Source: Microbacterium salitolerans (GTDB taxonomy: Bacteria; Actinomycetota; Actinomycetes; Actinomycetales; Microbacteriaceae). Taken from it: a stretch of 64,000 nucleotides of DNA. This document shows, piece by piece, positions 45,836 to 56,215 of the stretch. Numbering within the stretch: position 1 is the stretch's first letter; the number at the start of each line of letters is the position of its first letter. The position numbers and the translations under genes are program-made. The notes beneath the pieces were generated by a model. The model saw only the letters and a program-made list of their open reading frames with translations. It was not told the origin of the DNA and ran no database searches. Where the stretch lies: NCBI RefSeq assembly GCF_019720895.1, contig NZ_JAHKSH010000003.1, positions 310,001 through 374,000 of the forward strand, read 5' to 3'.

Positions 45836-46804
45836 ATGGACATCAAGGTCGCAATCATCGGATCCGGCTACATGGGCGGCGGCATCGGCCAGGTGCTCGC
45901 CCTCGCCGGCGCGCAGGTGGCTCTCGCGGACGCATCGGCGGACGTCGCGCGGAAGAACCTCGAGCGCCTGCTGACGGAGTCGGCTGACTTCGAGGCGCAG
46001 GGGCTGTTCCCCGCGGGGGCGACCGAGACGCTGACGCGCAACCTCTCCGCGGCCGGATCCCTCGAGGAGGCGGTCACGGGGGCCGCCTTCGTGGAGGAGG
46101 CCGTGCCGGAGATCCTCGATCTGAAGCAGGACATCCTGCGCCAGATCAGCGCCGCCGCGGCCCCCGACGCGATCATCGGATCGAACACGTCGACCATCTC
46201 GATTGCGGACATGGCGACCGCCGTCGAGCACCCCGAGCGCTTCCTCGGCGTGCATTTCTCGAACCCGTCGCCGTTCATCCCCGGCGTCGAGATCATTCCG
46301 CACGCGGCGACGAGCGAGGCGACGGTCGCCGCCGCACGCGCCTACGTGGAAGAGACCGGCAAGGAGACCGCCGTCGTCAAGGATGTGACGGGCTTCGTGC
46401 TGAACCGCCTGCAGTACGCGCTGTTCCACGAGGCCACCCAGCTCGTGGAAGAGGGCGTCGCCGACCCCGAGGACATCGACACGCTCGTGCGCACGACCTT
46501 CGGCTTCCGACTGCCGTTCTTCGGACCGTTCGTCATCGCCGACATGGCAGGGCTCGACGTCTACGACTTCTGCTACAAGTCGCTGCAGAAGGACTTCCCC
46601 GAGCGCTTCGCGACGCCGAAGATCCTCGCGGAGAAGATCGAGGAGGGCCGGCTCGGCACGAAGACCGGAGGCGGCTTCCTCGATGTGCCCGCCGACAAGC
46701 TCGCCGACCTCATCGCGTACCGCAACAAGGCCTACGTCGAGATGGGGCGGCTGCTGAAGGAGCTCGGGCCCGCGCCCGTCGCGGCCGACGACCGGGCGGA
46801 GTGA
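45836..46804 (+). CDS. 3-hydroxyacyl-CoA-dehydrogenase-like oxidoreductase (3-hydroxy acid / sugar-acid 3-dehydrogenase candidate)
   Basis: 322 residues from ATG at 45836 with AAGGACGTGG upstream. N-terminal NAD-binding fold (A-I-I-G-S-G-Y-M-G-G-G-I-G) and the 3HCDH C-terminal domain. Active-site pattern S-N-T-S-T-I-S and V-H-F-S-N-P-S-P-F, compared with H-F-F-N-P in true hydroxyacyl-CoA enzymes. The same family includes L-gulonate 3-dehydrogenase, which makes 3-oxo acids that decarboxylate. In this operon of sugar genes, a C5 sugar acid is a better substrate guess than an acyl-CoA. Confidence 0.8.
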   Translation: MDIKVAIIGSGYMGGGIGQVLALAGAQVALADASADVARKNLERLLTESADFEAQGLFPAGATETLTRNLSAAGSLEEAVTGAAFVEEAVPEILDLKQDILRQISAAAAPDAIIGSNTSTISIADMATAVEHPERFLGVHFSNPSPFIPGVEIIPHAATSEATVAAARAYVEETGKETAVVKDVTGFVLNRLQYALFHEATQLVEEGVADPEDIDTLVRTTFGFRLPFFGPFVIADMAGLDVYDFCYKSLQKDFPERFATPKILAEKIEEGRLGTKTGGGFLDVPADKLADLIAYRNKAYVEMGRLLKELGPAPVAADDRAE

Positions 46805-46811
46805 GCGCCGT

Positions 46812-47567
46812 ATGCCGTCACGTCCCCTGGTCATCGGCGTCAGCACGAAGATGTACCTGGGATACGCACGCTCCCTCGCGTGGCTGGATGGCGTGCGGCG
46901 AGAGCTCCTGAGTCGCCAGCTCGACGGCGTCGAGACCTTCGTCGCGCCGTCGTTTCCGCTCCTCGAGTCGGCGGCACGGATCCTCGACGAGACGGGATGC
47001 CGCATCGCCGCGCAGAACTGCGCCGGATTCGTCGGCATGGACCGGGCGGGCGGCGCCGCCACGGGCGAGGTGCCGGCCGGGATGCTCGCCGAGCTCGGGG
47101 TGCGGATCGTCGAGATCGGCCACGCCGAGCGCCGCGCGCTGTTCGGCGAGACGGACGAGGTCGTGGCGGCGAAGACGCGCGCCGCGCTCGCCGCCGGACT
47201 CACCCCGCTCCTGTGCATCGGCGAGACCGCTCACGGATCCCCAGAGGAGGCCGCCGCCGTCTGCCTCGCGCAGGCCGACGCGACGCTCGGCGACGCGGAT
47301 CCTGCGTCCGTCCTGTTCGCCTACGAGCCCGTCTGGGCGATCGGCGCGGCAGATCCCGCCGACCCCGCGCACGTCGGGGACGTCCTCGTGCGGATCCGGA
47401 CTCGACTCGCCCGCCGCTCGTCGGGAGCGGTGCGCATCATCTACGGCGGAAGCGCGCGTCCGGGCCTGCTTCCCCGCCTCCCGGAGGCGGACGGCCTGTT
47501 CCTGGGCCGATTCGCGCACGATCCGGTGAACTTCGGCGCCGTGCTCGACGACGCGCTCGCCGCCTGA
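46812..47567 (+). CDS. triosephosphate-isomerase-like protein, probable L-erythrulose-1-phosphate isomerase (LerI-like)
   Basis: 251 residues from ATG at 46812, 7 nt after the dehydrogenase. It has the TIM active site: Lys in S-T-K-M-Y-L, His in E-I-G-H-A-E-R-R and Glu in Y-E-P-V-W-A-I-G, with phosphate loop Y-G-G-S-A. The N-terminal N-x-K-M of glycolytic TpiA is altered to S-T-K-M. A second TIM in an operon with DAK and RpiB homologues is the marker of LerI, which interconverts L-erythrulose 1-phosphate and D-erythrulose 4-phosphate. Confidence 0.88.
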   Translation: MPSRPLVIGVSTKMYLGYARSLAWLDGVRRELLSRQLDGVETFVAPSFPLLESAARILDETGCRIAAQNCAGFVGMDRAGGAATGEVPAGMLAELGVRIVEIGHAERRALFGETDEVVAAKTRAALAAGLTPLLCIGETAHGSPEEAAAVCLAQADATLGDADPASVLFAYEPVWAIGAADPADPAHVGDVLVRIRTRLARRSSGAVRIIYGGSARPGLLPRLPEADGLFLGRFAHDPVNFGAVLDDALAA

Positions 47568-47587
47568 CCCCCTCGAAGGAGACCTGA

Positions 47588-49003
47588 ATGCTCTCGTCTG
47601 TCCTGCCCGCGGCGACGACGCCGCCGGAGGCCGCGCTTCCCGTCCCGGTGCTGCTGCTGATCGCGGTCGCCGCCATCGCAGTCCTGCTGTTCCTCATCAT
47701 GAAGGTGCGGCTGCACGCCTTCTTCTCGCTCATCATCGTGAGCCTGCTCACGGCCGTCGCGGCCGGCGTCACCGCCGACCAGCTGCTCGACACCATCGTC
47801 GGGCCGTTCGGTCGGACGCTCGGCGGCGTCGCGATGCTCGTCGGCTTCGGCGCCGTCCTCGGACGCATCGTCGAGACGTCGGGCGGGGCGCAGGTCATCA
47901 GCGACAAGCTCCTCGCCCTGTTCGGCGAGAAGCGCGCGCCGCTCGCGCTGTCCGTCGCGTCGCTGCTGTTCGGCTTCCCGATCTTCCTCGACGCCGGCTT
48001 CGTGGTGATGCTGCCGATCATCTACACCGTGGCACGGCGCATGGGCGGCGGGCTGCTGCTCTACGCGCTCCCCTCCGCCGGCGCGTTCCTCGTGATGCAC
48101 GGCCTCATGCCGCCCCACCCCGGTCCCGTCGCGGCGGCGGGCATCCTCGGCGCCGATGTCGGCATCGTCCTCATGGTGGGCCTGCTCGTCGGCCTGCCCA
48201 CCTGGTACCTCGCGGGGTATCGCCTCGCGCTCGTCCTCGCGAAGCGCAACCCGGGGATCCCCGTTCCGACGCTGCTCGGCGAGCCACCGAAGGACGACCC
48301 GAACCCGCCGAAGTTCGGCCTCGTGCTGCTCCTCCTCCTGCTGCCCCTCGTGCTGATCTTCCTCAACACGGGCCTGACGACGCTCCAGGCGACGGGGGCG
48401 ATCCCCGAGGACGCGGTGTGGGCGCAGGTCGCGATCTTCATCGGGAACACGCCGATCGCCCTGCTGATCTCCACGCTCCTGGCGATGTACTTCCTCGTGG
48501 TGCGCCGCCACGACGGCCCGATCGGCGGCGCCATCGAGAAGGTCGTCGACGACGCCCTCGCTCCGGTCTGCTCGATCATCCTCATCACGGGAGCCGGCGG
48601 CGTCTTCGGTGGGGTCCTCACGGCCACCGGCATCGGCACCGCGATGGCGGAGTCGCTGCAGGCCGTCGGGATGCCGCTGATCCTCGCCGCCTTCGTCATC
48701 GCGGTCATCATGCGCGTGGCGCAGGGATCCGCCACCGTCGCGGGCACGACGGCCGCGGGCCTCATGGCGCCGGCCGTCGCCGCCTCGGGTGAGCAGAGCC
48801 CCATCGCCCTCGCCTGCATCGTCATCGCGATCGCCTCGGGCGCCATCGGCTTCTCGCACGTCAACGACTCGGGGTTCTGGCTCGTCAGCCGCTTCCTCGA
48901 GATCTCGACGAAGCAGGCGCTCGGCACGTGGACCGTCATCTCGACCGCCATCGGCATCATGGGCTTCGCCCTCAGCTGGGTGGTCTACGCCCTGGCCAGC
49001 TGA
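47588..49003 (+). CDS. GntP-family permease (sugar acid:H+ symporter)
   Basis: 471 residues from ATG at 47588 behind GAAGGAGA. Twelve to fourteen hydrophobic helices with V-G-F-G-A-V-L-G-R-I-V-E-T-S-G-G-A-Q, H-G-L-M-P-P-H-P-G-P-V and the C-terminal H-V-N-D-S-G-F-W, marks of the gluconate permease family. The family carries gluconate, D-serine and other hydroxy acids, so the operon substrate should be a carboxylic sugar acid rather than a polyol. It is the last gene of the operon. Confidence 0.9.
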   Translation: MLSSVLPAATTPPEAALPVPVLLLIAVAAIAVLLFLIMKVRLHAFFSLIIVSLLTAVAAGVTADQLLDTIVGPFGRTLGGVAMLVGFGAVLGRIVETSGGAQVISDKLLALFGEKRAPLALSVASLLFGFPIFLDAGFVVMLPIIYTVARRMGGGLLLYALPSAGAFLVMHGLMPPHPGPVAAAGILGADVGIVLMVGLLVGLPTWYLAGYRLALVLAKRNPGIPVPTLLGEPPKDDPNPPKFGLVLLLLLLPLVLIFLNTGLTTLQATGAIPEDAVWAQVAIFIGNTPIALLISTLLAMYFLVVRRHDGPIGGAIEKVVDDALAPVCSIILITGAGGVFGGVLTATGIGTAMAESLQAVGMPLILAAFVIAVIMRVAQGSATVAGTTAAGLMAPAVAASGEQSPIALACIVIAIASGAIGFSHVNDSGFWLVSRFLEISTKQALGTWTVISTAIGIMGFALSWVVYALAS

Positions 49004-49043
49004 GGTCGGCGGCTGGCCGCGGAATCACGCCCCGAGTCGCTGA

Positions 49044-50816
<1,773 letters not shown>

Positions 50817-50819
50817 CCG

Positions 50820-51665
50820 TCACCCGTCCGACATGGGCTGCGACCCGATGACGGCGAGCAGATCGAGCTGGCGGGCGGCGTCCGTGTGCGGTGGGGCGGA
50901 GAGCACGAGCAGCACCTGGCGCGCGTCCTCGGTGAACAGCGCCTGACAGTCGACCTCGATGGGGCCGAGCTCGGGATGGATGAGCGTCTTGTGCTCGGGG
51001 AAGAGAGGCCCGACTTCGTGCGCCTGCCACAGGGTCTCGAACTCCGGCGACTGCGCGCGCAGGATCCGCGCCAGCGCGCCCGCGCGTGACGAGGACCCCG
51101 TCGCCCCGTACGCCGCGCGGAGGGCCGCGACCTGTGCGCGGCTCTGTCGCGGGCGATCGTCCTCGGGGTAGCGGGAGCGCTCGAGCTCAGGCGACAGGAA
51201 CCACCGGTAGACGGCGCTGCGCTCCCAGCCCGTGTACGGGGAGGCATCGCCGAAGAGGGCGCGCGCTGGCCCGTTCTGGACGAGCGTCTCGCCGAGGGCG
51301 GAGAGGATCAGGGCGGGAGTGTCGGCGAGCCGGTCGAGCGTGCGCAGCAGACCGGGAGCGACGTGATCGAGGTCGCCCGTCGGATCGGGGGCGCTGTGCC
51401 CGGCGACGCGGAAGAGATAGTCGCGCTCGGCGGACGTCAGGCGCAGGGCGCGCGCGAGCGACTGCAGCATCTGCGTGCTCGGCTGCGGGCCGCGACGCTG
51501 CTCGAGTCGCGTGTAGTAGTCGGTCGACATCGTCGCGAGCTGAGCGACCTCTTCGCGGCGCAGCCCGGCGGTGCGACGGCGGGCGCCCGCGCTCAGCCCG
51601 AGGTCGGCCGGCTGCAGGGCGCCGCGACGGGCGACGAGGAACTCCGACAGCGCTTCACGATCCAC
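50820..51665 (-). CDS. HTH-XRE regulator with MmyB-like ligand domain
   Basis: 281 residues from GTG at 51665. N-terminal helix-turn-helix (R-T-A-G-L-R-R-E-E-V-A-Q-L-A-T-M-S-T-D-Y-Y-T-R-L-E-Q) followed by the MmyB-like PAS-type domain (about 110-275) that binds a small hydrophobic ligand. These regulators are widespread in Actinobacteria and usually control a neighbouring dehydrogenase or reductase, here the divergent SDR gene. The 100-nt gap holds no perfect palindrome that I can identify. Confidence 0.88.
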   Translation of the reverse strand: MDREALSEFLVARRGALQPADLGLSAGARRRTAGLRREEVAQLATMSTDYYTRLEQRRGPQPSTQMLQSLARALRLTSAERDYLFRVAGHSAPDPTGDLDHVAPGLLRTLDRLADTPALILSALGETLVQNGPARALFGDASPYTGWERSAVYRWFLSPELERSRYPEDDRPRQSRAQVAALRAAYGATGSSSRAGALARILRAQSPEFETLWQAHEVGPLFPEHKTLIHPELGPIEVDCQALFTEDARQVLLVLSAPPHTDAARQLDLLAVIGSQPMSDG

Positions 51666-51765
51666 GGGAGAAGTCTCCCGCACCTGCGGGGCGCGAGCCA
51701 GGGATCCCGGATCCCCCGATGGGCGCGGCCTGGATGCGGATCCGCTCGGGCGCGAGTCTCGGATC

Positions 51766-52596
51766 ATGCAGATCACAGGGAACACCATCTTCATCCCGGG
51801 CGGGACCCGCGGCATCGGAGCGGCTCTCGCCGTGCGGCTCGCGGACCGCGGCAACATCGTCATCGTCGGAGGTCGACGGCCTGAGTCGGCCCCCGCTCAT
51901 CCCCGGATCCATGCCGTCGCGCTCGACACGAGCGACGCGGCGAGCATCGAGCGCGCGTCGGCGGAGGTCATCGCGGCGCACCCCGACGTCAACGTGCTGA
52001 TCGCGATGGCGGGCATCATGCGTGCGGAGGACTGGACGCGTCGCGATGGCTTCCTCGCCACGGCCGAGGAGATCGTCACGATGAACGTGCTCGGTCCGAT
52101 CCGGCTCATCGCGGGGTTCGTCGAGCACCTGCGCACACGGGCCGACGCAACGATCATGACGGTCTCGTCCGGCCTCGCCTTCGCGCCGCTGCGCGTGACG
52201 CCGACGTACAACGCGTCGAAGGCGGCCATGCACATGCTGAGCGAGTCGCTGCGCCTGCAGCTCGCCGGCACGAGCGTGCGCGTGCAGGAGCTCGTGCCGC
52301 CGGCGGTGCAGACGGATCTCATGCCCGGCCACGCCGAGAATCCGACCGCCATGCCGCTCGACGCGTTCGCCGACGAGGTGATCGCGCTGATCGAGGCGGA
52401 TCCCGAGGCGCACGAGATCCAGGTCGAGCGCGTCGGGTTCCTCCGGTACGGCGAGGCGCGCGGCGACTACGCCCAGGTGGTGCAGGCGCTCAACGCGTCG
52501 GATCCGCACGCGAACCGAGCCGCCGATCGCGCGTCACTCGGGGAGGACCCAGGGGAAGGCCTTCGCGCGACTGCGGGCACCCGAGCGGGCGCGTGA
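51766..52596 (+). CDS. short-chain dehydrogenase/reductase
   Basis: 276 residues from ATG at 51766; upstream frame to 51571 lies inside the divergent regulator. Rossmann motif P-G-G-T-R-G-I-G, the N-x-A-G-equivalent A-M-A-G-I-M, catalytic Ser in T-V-S-S-G and Y-x-x-x-K in Y-N-A-S-K. Resembles DltE-type reductases. The last 20 or so residues (from 52534) lie in DNA that also encodes the end of the convergent lyase gene, so the C-terminus is constrained on both strands. Substrate unknown. Confidence 0.87.
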   Translation: MQITGNTIFIPGGTRGIGAALAVRLADRGNIVIVGGRRPESAPAHPRIHAVALDTSDAASIERASAEVIAAHPDVNVLIAMAGIMRAEDWTRRDGFLATAEEIVTMNVLGPIRLIAGFVEHLRTRADATIMTVSSGLAFAPLRVTPTYNASKAAMHMLSESLRLQLAGTSVRVQELVPPAVQTDLMPGHAENPTAMPLDAFADEVIALIEADPEAHEIQVERVGFLRYGEARGDYAQVVQALNASDPHANRAADRASLGEDPGEGLRATAGTRAGA

Positions 52597-53448
52597 GCGG
52601 TTCGGCTCCTCGAGCGTCGTCGTGAGCTCCTCGCCGAGGCGGACGACCTCCCCGAAGGAGTCGGGCGTCAGCCAGTCGGGTCGGAACGCGAAGAGCAGAT
52701 CCTCCGTCGCCGTGTTGCCTGATGCGCCGGGGGCGAACGGGCACCCGCCGAGCCCGCCGAGCGCGCCGTCGACGACCGTGGCGCCGCCGTCGGCGGCGGC
52801 GGCGGCGTTCACCACGCCGAGGCCCCACGTGTCGTGGCCGTGATAGACGACTCCGAGCCCCGCGCGCTCGCGCGCGGCGAGGCCGACGCGGGCGCGCACC
52901 TCGGACGGGTGGGCCTGTCCGAGCGTGTCGCAGATGACGACGTCGACGGCGCCCTCCGTGCGAGGGTCGGTCAGGATCCCCGCGATCCGCTCGACCGGGA
53001 CGTCGCCCTCGAACGGGCACGTGAACGACGTCGCGATGCACAGCTGCACGCTGCCCTCGACGTCGGCCGCCGCCGCGATCGCGTCCGGCATGGCGGCCAG
53101 CGACGCCTCGGTGTCGCGTCCGATGTTCGCGCGGTTGTGACTGTCGGAGGCGGAGAAGCAGTACTGGAAGCGGCGGACGCCCGCCGCGGCGGCCCGCTCG
53201 ACGTGGCGCGGGGTCGCGACCCACACCCAGACGCGGTCGCGCTCCTCCGGGTTCAGCGCGGCCACCACGTCGAGGGTGTCCGCGAGCGTCGGCACGAGGT
53301 CAGGTCGCGCCATGGAGCCGACCTCGATGTGCTCGACGCCGAGGGCGAAGAGCTCGCGGACGAGCCGCACCTTGCGCGCGGTCGGCAGCGGCTTTCCGGC
53401 GAGCTGCAGGCCGTCGCGCAGCGTGACGTCGCGGTACTGGAGCGTCAT
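52534..53448 (-). CDS. HMG-CoA-lyase-like enzyme
   Basis: 304 residues from ATG at 53448, overlapping the CoA-transferase stop. DRE-TIM family: V-T-L-R-D-G-L-Q near the N-terminus, G-S-M-A-R-P, H-G-H-D-T-W-G-L-G as metal-binding HxH, and the lyase motif G-G-L-G-G-C-P-F-A-P-G-A-S-G-N with its catalytic Cys. It should cleave HMG-CoA to acetoacetate and acetyl-CoA, or a similar 3-hydroxy-3-methyl diacyl-CoA such as citramalyl-CoA. The last gene of the operon; its end overlaps the convergent SDR gene by 63 bp. Confidence 0.88.
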   Translation of the reverse strand: MTLQYRDVTLRDGLQLAGKPLPTARKVRLVRELFALGVEHIEVGSMARPDLVPTLADTLDVVAALNPEERDRVWVWVATPRHVERAAAAGVRRFQYCFSASDSHNRANIGRDTEASLAAMPDAIAAAADVEGSVQLCIATSFTCPFEGDVPVERIAGILTDPRTEGAVDVVICDTLGQAHPSEVRARVGLAARERAGLGVVYHGHDTWGLGVVNAAAAADGGATVVDGALGGLGGCPFAPGASGNTATEDLLFAFRPDWLTPDSFGEVVRLGEELTTTLEEPNRSRARSGARSRAKAFPWVLPE

Positions 53449-54671
53449 CGGAGTGCCTCCTCGTAGGCGTCGATCCGGTCGGGGTCCCAGCCGAGCTCGG
53501 ACAGGACGTCGCGCGTGTGCTCTCCGAGGTCGGGACCGACGTGGGAGATGGGAAGGGAGCGTCCGCCGAAGACGGGGACGATCCCGGGGAAGCCGACGCC
53601 CTCGCGCACCTCGGCGCCGTCGTGCACGTCGAACCGCTGGATCATGTCGCGTGCGGCGTACTGCTCGTCGGCGCAGACGTCCTCGGCGGTGTAGATGGGG
53701 CCCGAGGGAACGCCGGCTTCGTCGAGCACGCTGAGGGCATCGGTGCTCGTCCGCGTCGCCGCCCACGCGCCGATCGCCTCGTCGAGCCGGTCGCGGGCCT
53801 CCCAGCGGCCCTCGTTCGACTGCAGGGCCGGATCCTCGGCGAGGTCGTCGCGCCCGATCGCGCGCATGTACCGCTCATAGATCGAGTCGCCGTTGCCGGC
53901 GACGACGATGCTCCGGCCGTCTGCGCACAGGTACGCGTTGGATGGCGCGATCCCCTGCATGCGCCCGCCGGTGCGCTCGCGCCGCACGCCGTACGCCTCC
54001 CAGTCGGGCACGAGCGACTCGGTCACCGACAGCATCGCCTCGTTGAGCGCGACGTCGATCACCCTCTCGTCGAACGTCGTCGCGTTGGTCCTGCCGGACT
54101 CCCGCAGGCGATCGAACAGCGACATCACGACTCCGAAGGCGGCGTAGATGCCGGCGATCGTGTCGCCGATCGAGACGCCCGTGCGGCTCGGGGGACGGCC
54201 CGGCTCGCCGACGAGCTCGCGGAATCCGCCGTAGGCCTCCGCGACGGCGGCGAACCCGGGACGGGGCGAGAGCGGGCCGCTCTGGCCGAACGCCGAGATC
54301 CGCGCGACGACGAGCGCCGGGTTGGTCTGCTCGAGGACCTCGTTCGTGAGACCCCATCGGTCGAGGGTCCCCGGACGGAAGTTCTCCAGGAGCACGTCGG
54401 CGGAGCGGACGAGGTCGAGGATGATCTCGCGCCCCTCCTCGCTGCGCAGATCCACGACGACGGATCGCTTTCCGCGGTTGATCGTGCGGAACAGCATCGA
54501 GGTGTCGCCCTGCTGCAGGCGCCAGCGTCGCAGCTCGTCTCCGGAGCGCGGGCGCTCGACCTTGACGACGTCGGCGCCGAAGTCGGCGAGCAGGCGCCCG
54601 GCCGTCGGGGCCGCGATGTAGTTGCCGAGCTCGAGGACGCGCACGCCGTCGAGCGGACGAGGATCGGTCAT
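53445..54671 (-). CDS. CaiB/BaiF class III CoA-transferase
   Basis: 408 residues from ATG at 54671, sharing one base with the permease stop. Class III signature L-D-G-V-R-V-L-E-L-G-N-Y-I-A-A-P, the catalytic Asp expected after R-S-V-V-V-D-L, V-L-L-E-N-F-R-P-G, and S-P-R-P-G-F. It moves CoA from an acyl-CoA donor to a free acid. Placed between a carboxylate permease and an HMG-CoA-lyase-like gene, it should activate the imported acid before cleavage. Confidence 0.9.
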   Translation of the reverse strand: MTDPRPLDGVRVLELGNYIAAPTAGRLLADFGADVVKVERPRSGDELRRWRLQQGDTSMLFRTINRGKRSVVVDLRSEEGREIILDLVRSADVLLENFRPGTLDRWGLTNEVLEQTNPALVVARISAFGQSGPLSPRPGFAAVAEAYGGFRELVGEPGRPPSRTGVSIGDTIAGIYAAFGVVMSLFDRLRESGRTNATTFDERVIDVALNEAMLSVTESLVPDWEAYGVRRERTGGRMQGIAPSNAYLCADGRSIVVAGNGDSIYERYMRAIGRDDLAEDPALQSNEGRWEARDRLDEAIGAWAATRTSTDALSVLDEAGVPSGPIYTAEDVCADEQYAARDMIQRFDVHDGAEVREGVGFPGIVPVFGGRSLPISHVGPDLGEHTRDVLSELGWDPDRIDAYEEALR

Positions 54672-56110
54672 CAGAGGAACACCGCCAGGAGGAGGGTCAT
54701 CGCCAGAGCGATGACGGATGCGAGGGAGACGCCGACGGTCACGGTCTTGAGCGCGCCCCGGACAGATTGTCCGAGGAACGACTGAAGCAGCCAGAACGTA
54801 TTCGAGGTCACGTGGATGCAGAAGAGCGCGCCCGCGCCGGCCGCCAGGGCGATCAGCAGCGGGTTCATCCCCATCGTCGCGGCGGCCGGTGCGATGACGC
54901 CCGCCGCCGTGATCGCCGACAGTGTGACGGATCCCACGGCCACGTGCAGGACGGCGGCCATCGCCCAGACCACGAGCAGCGGCGCGAACGTGGTCGCCTG
55001 GAAGTAGCCCTGCAGGATCTCGCCGAGATCTCCCTGCGCGATGACCGCGGCCAGGGATCCGCCGATCCCGGTGAGGGCGAAGATCTGCCCGCCGTCCTGG
55101 AAGCCCTTGACGAGCGACTTCTCGATGCGCTTCGTGCCGACGGCTCCGCGCCCGATGACGCCCGTCGCGACGACCGCGAGGAGCAGGGCGATGACGGGGG
55201 AGCCGAGGAACTGCATCACGGGCACCTCGACCTCGATCACCGTGAGCACGGCCTGTGCGGCGATCAGGAGCAGCGCGCTGAGCATCGGCGCGAACAGGAG
55301 CAGCAGGGGTCGCTCGGTCTCGATGTGCTCGGCGGCCGCGACGGATCCGCGCGGCACGCCGCCGATCGAGGTGCGCACCGTCCCCGTGCGGGTGCGATCG
55401 ATTCGCGGGCCGTCGGCGACCGGCTCGCCGGCGGCGGGCTCCTCGGCGGGCTCCTCGTCGACCACGGCCTTCTCGTCCTTCTCCGGGTTCCAGAAGCCGA
55501 GTCGGAACCCGATCGACATGAACAGGATCGTCAGGGCGACGGTGGGGATGACGACGACGAGACCGCCGAGCAGCATGACGCCGAGCGGGACGCCGAGCAG
55601 GCCGGCGAGCGCGACCGCGGCGAAGCCGGGGACCATCATGACAATCCCCACCTCCAGGCCGACGGCGAACGTCACGCCCATGATGCCCGTGCCGTTCCGG
55701 CCCAGTCGCGGAGCGATCCGCCGGGCGAGCGGCGCCGCGATCACGATCATGACGTCGATGAAGATCGTCTGGAGATACGTCGCGAACGAGAGCCCCAGCG
55801 CGTACGCGACCCCGCGCCGGCCGAAGACGCGCAGGAGACCGTCGACGAGCCGCGTGATGGCGCCCATCTCGTTCAGCATCGCTCCGATGAGGACGCCCCA
55901 GGCGATGAGCAGGCCGGCCTCCATCATCACGTCGCCGAAGCCCTGCGTCATCGTGGCGACGGTGTCCACGGGGCCGAGGCCCGTGAGGAGGCCGATGCCG
56001 GCGGCGCCGAGCGCGAGGGCGATGACGGGATTGATGCGGAACCGGACGATCGCGAACACCACCGCGACGATGACGAGGCCGACGACCCCCAGGGTGTACC
56101 ACTCGTGCAC
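54671..56110 (-). CDS. GntP/CitMHS-type carboxylate permease
   Basis: 479 residues from GTG at 56110 with AAAGGAGAGG upstream. About twelve hydrophobic helices; a cytoplasmic loop at residues 205-255 is Glu/Ala-rich (D-E-E-P-A-E-E-P-A-A-G-E-P). V-H-V-T-S-N-T-F-W-L near the C-terminus resembles the H-V-N-D-S-G-F-W motif of GntP proteins. First gene of the three-gene operon; it should import the diacid. An imperfect GntP signature leaves the family at moderate certainty. Confidence 0.82.
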   Translation of the reverse strand: MHEWYTLGVVGLVIVAVVFAIVRFRINPVIALALGAAGIGLLTGLGPVDTVATMTQGFGDVMMEAGLLIAWGVLIGAMLNEMGAITRLVDGLLRVFGRRGVAYALGLSFATYLQTIFIDVMIVIAAPLARRIAPRLGRNGTGIMGVTFAVGLEVGIVMMVPGFAAVALAGLLGVPLGVMLLGGLVVVIPTVALTILFMSIGFRLGFWNPEKDEKAVVDEEPAEEPAAGEPVADGPRIDRTRTGTVRTSIGGVPRGSVAAAEHIETERPLLLLFAPMLSALLLIAAQAVLTVIEVEVPVMQFLGSPVIALLLAVVATGVIGRGAVGTKRIEKSLVKGFQDGGQIFALTGIGGSLAAVIAQGDLGEILQGYFQATTFAPLLVVWAMAAVLHVAVGSVTLSAITAAGVIAPAAATMGMNPLLIALAAGAGALFCIHVTSNTFWLLQSFLGQSVRGALKTVTVGVSLASVIALAMTLLLAVFL

Positions 56111-56139
56111 TGTGACCTCTCCTTTGAAGCGTCAGCGAC

Positions 56140-56151
56140 GTTCGATTGAAC
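56140..56151. promoter_or_regulatory. IclR operator candidate
   Basis: GTTCGATTGAAC, an inverted repeat (GTTC/GAAC around GATT), lies in the 105-nt gap between the IclR gene and the divergent permease, 30 nt upstream of the permease start. IclR proteins often bind GTTC-type palindromes. Confidence 0.55.
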
Positions 56152-56215
56152 TTCCACACTGTAGGACGGATCCCACGATGTAGGCAAGGTGCGAGCGCTC
56201 ACCTATGATCGGCGC

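Noticed and set aside
46812-47567. Glycolytic triosephosphate isomerase (tpiA)
   Set aside because: No gap/pgk neighbours, the N-x-K-M motif is altered and the gene is inside a DAK/RpiB catabolic operon, so a LerI-type role is more likely.
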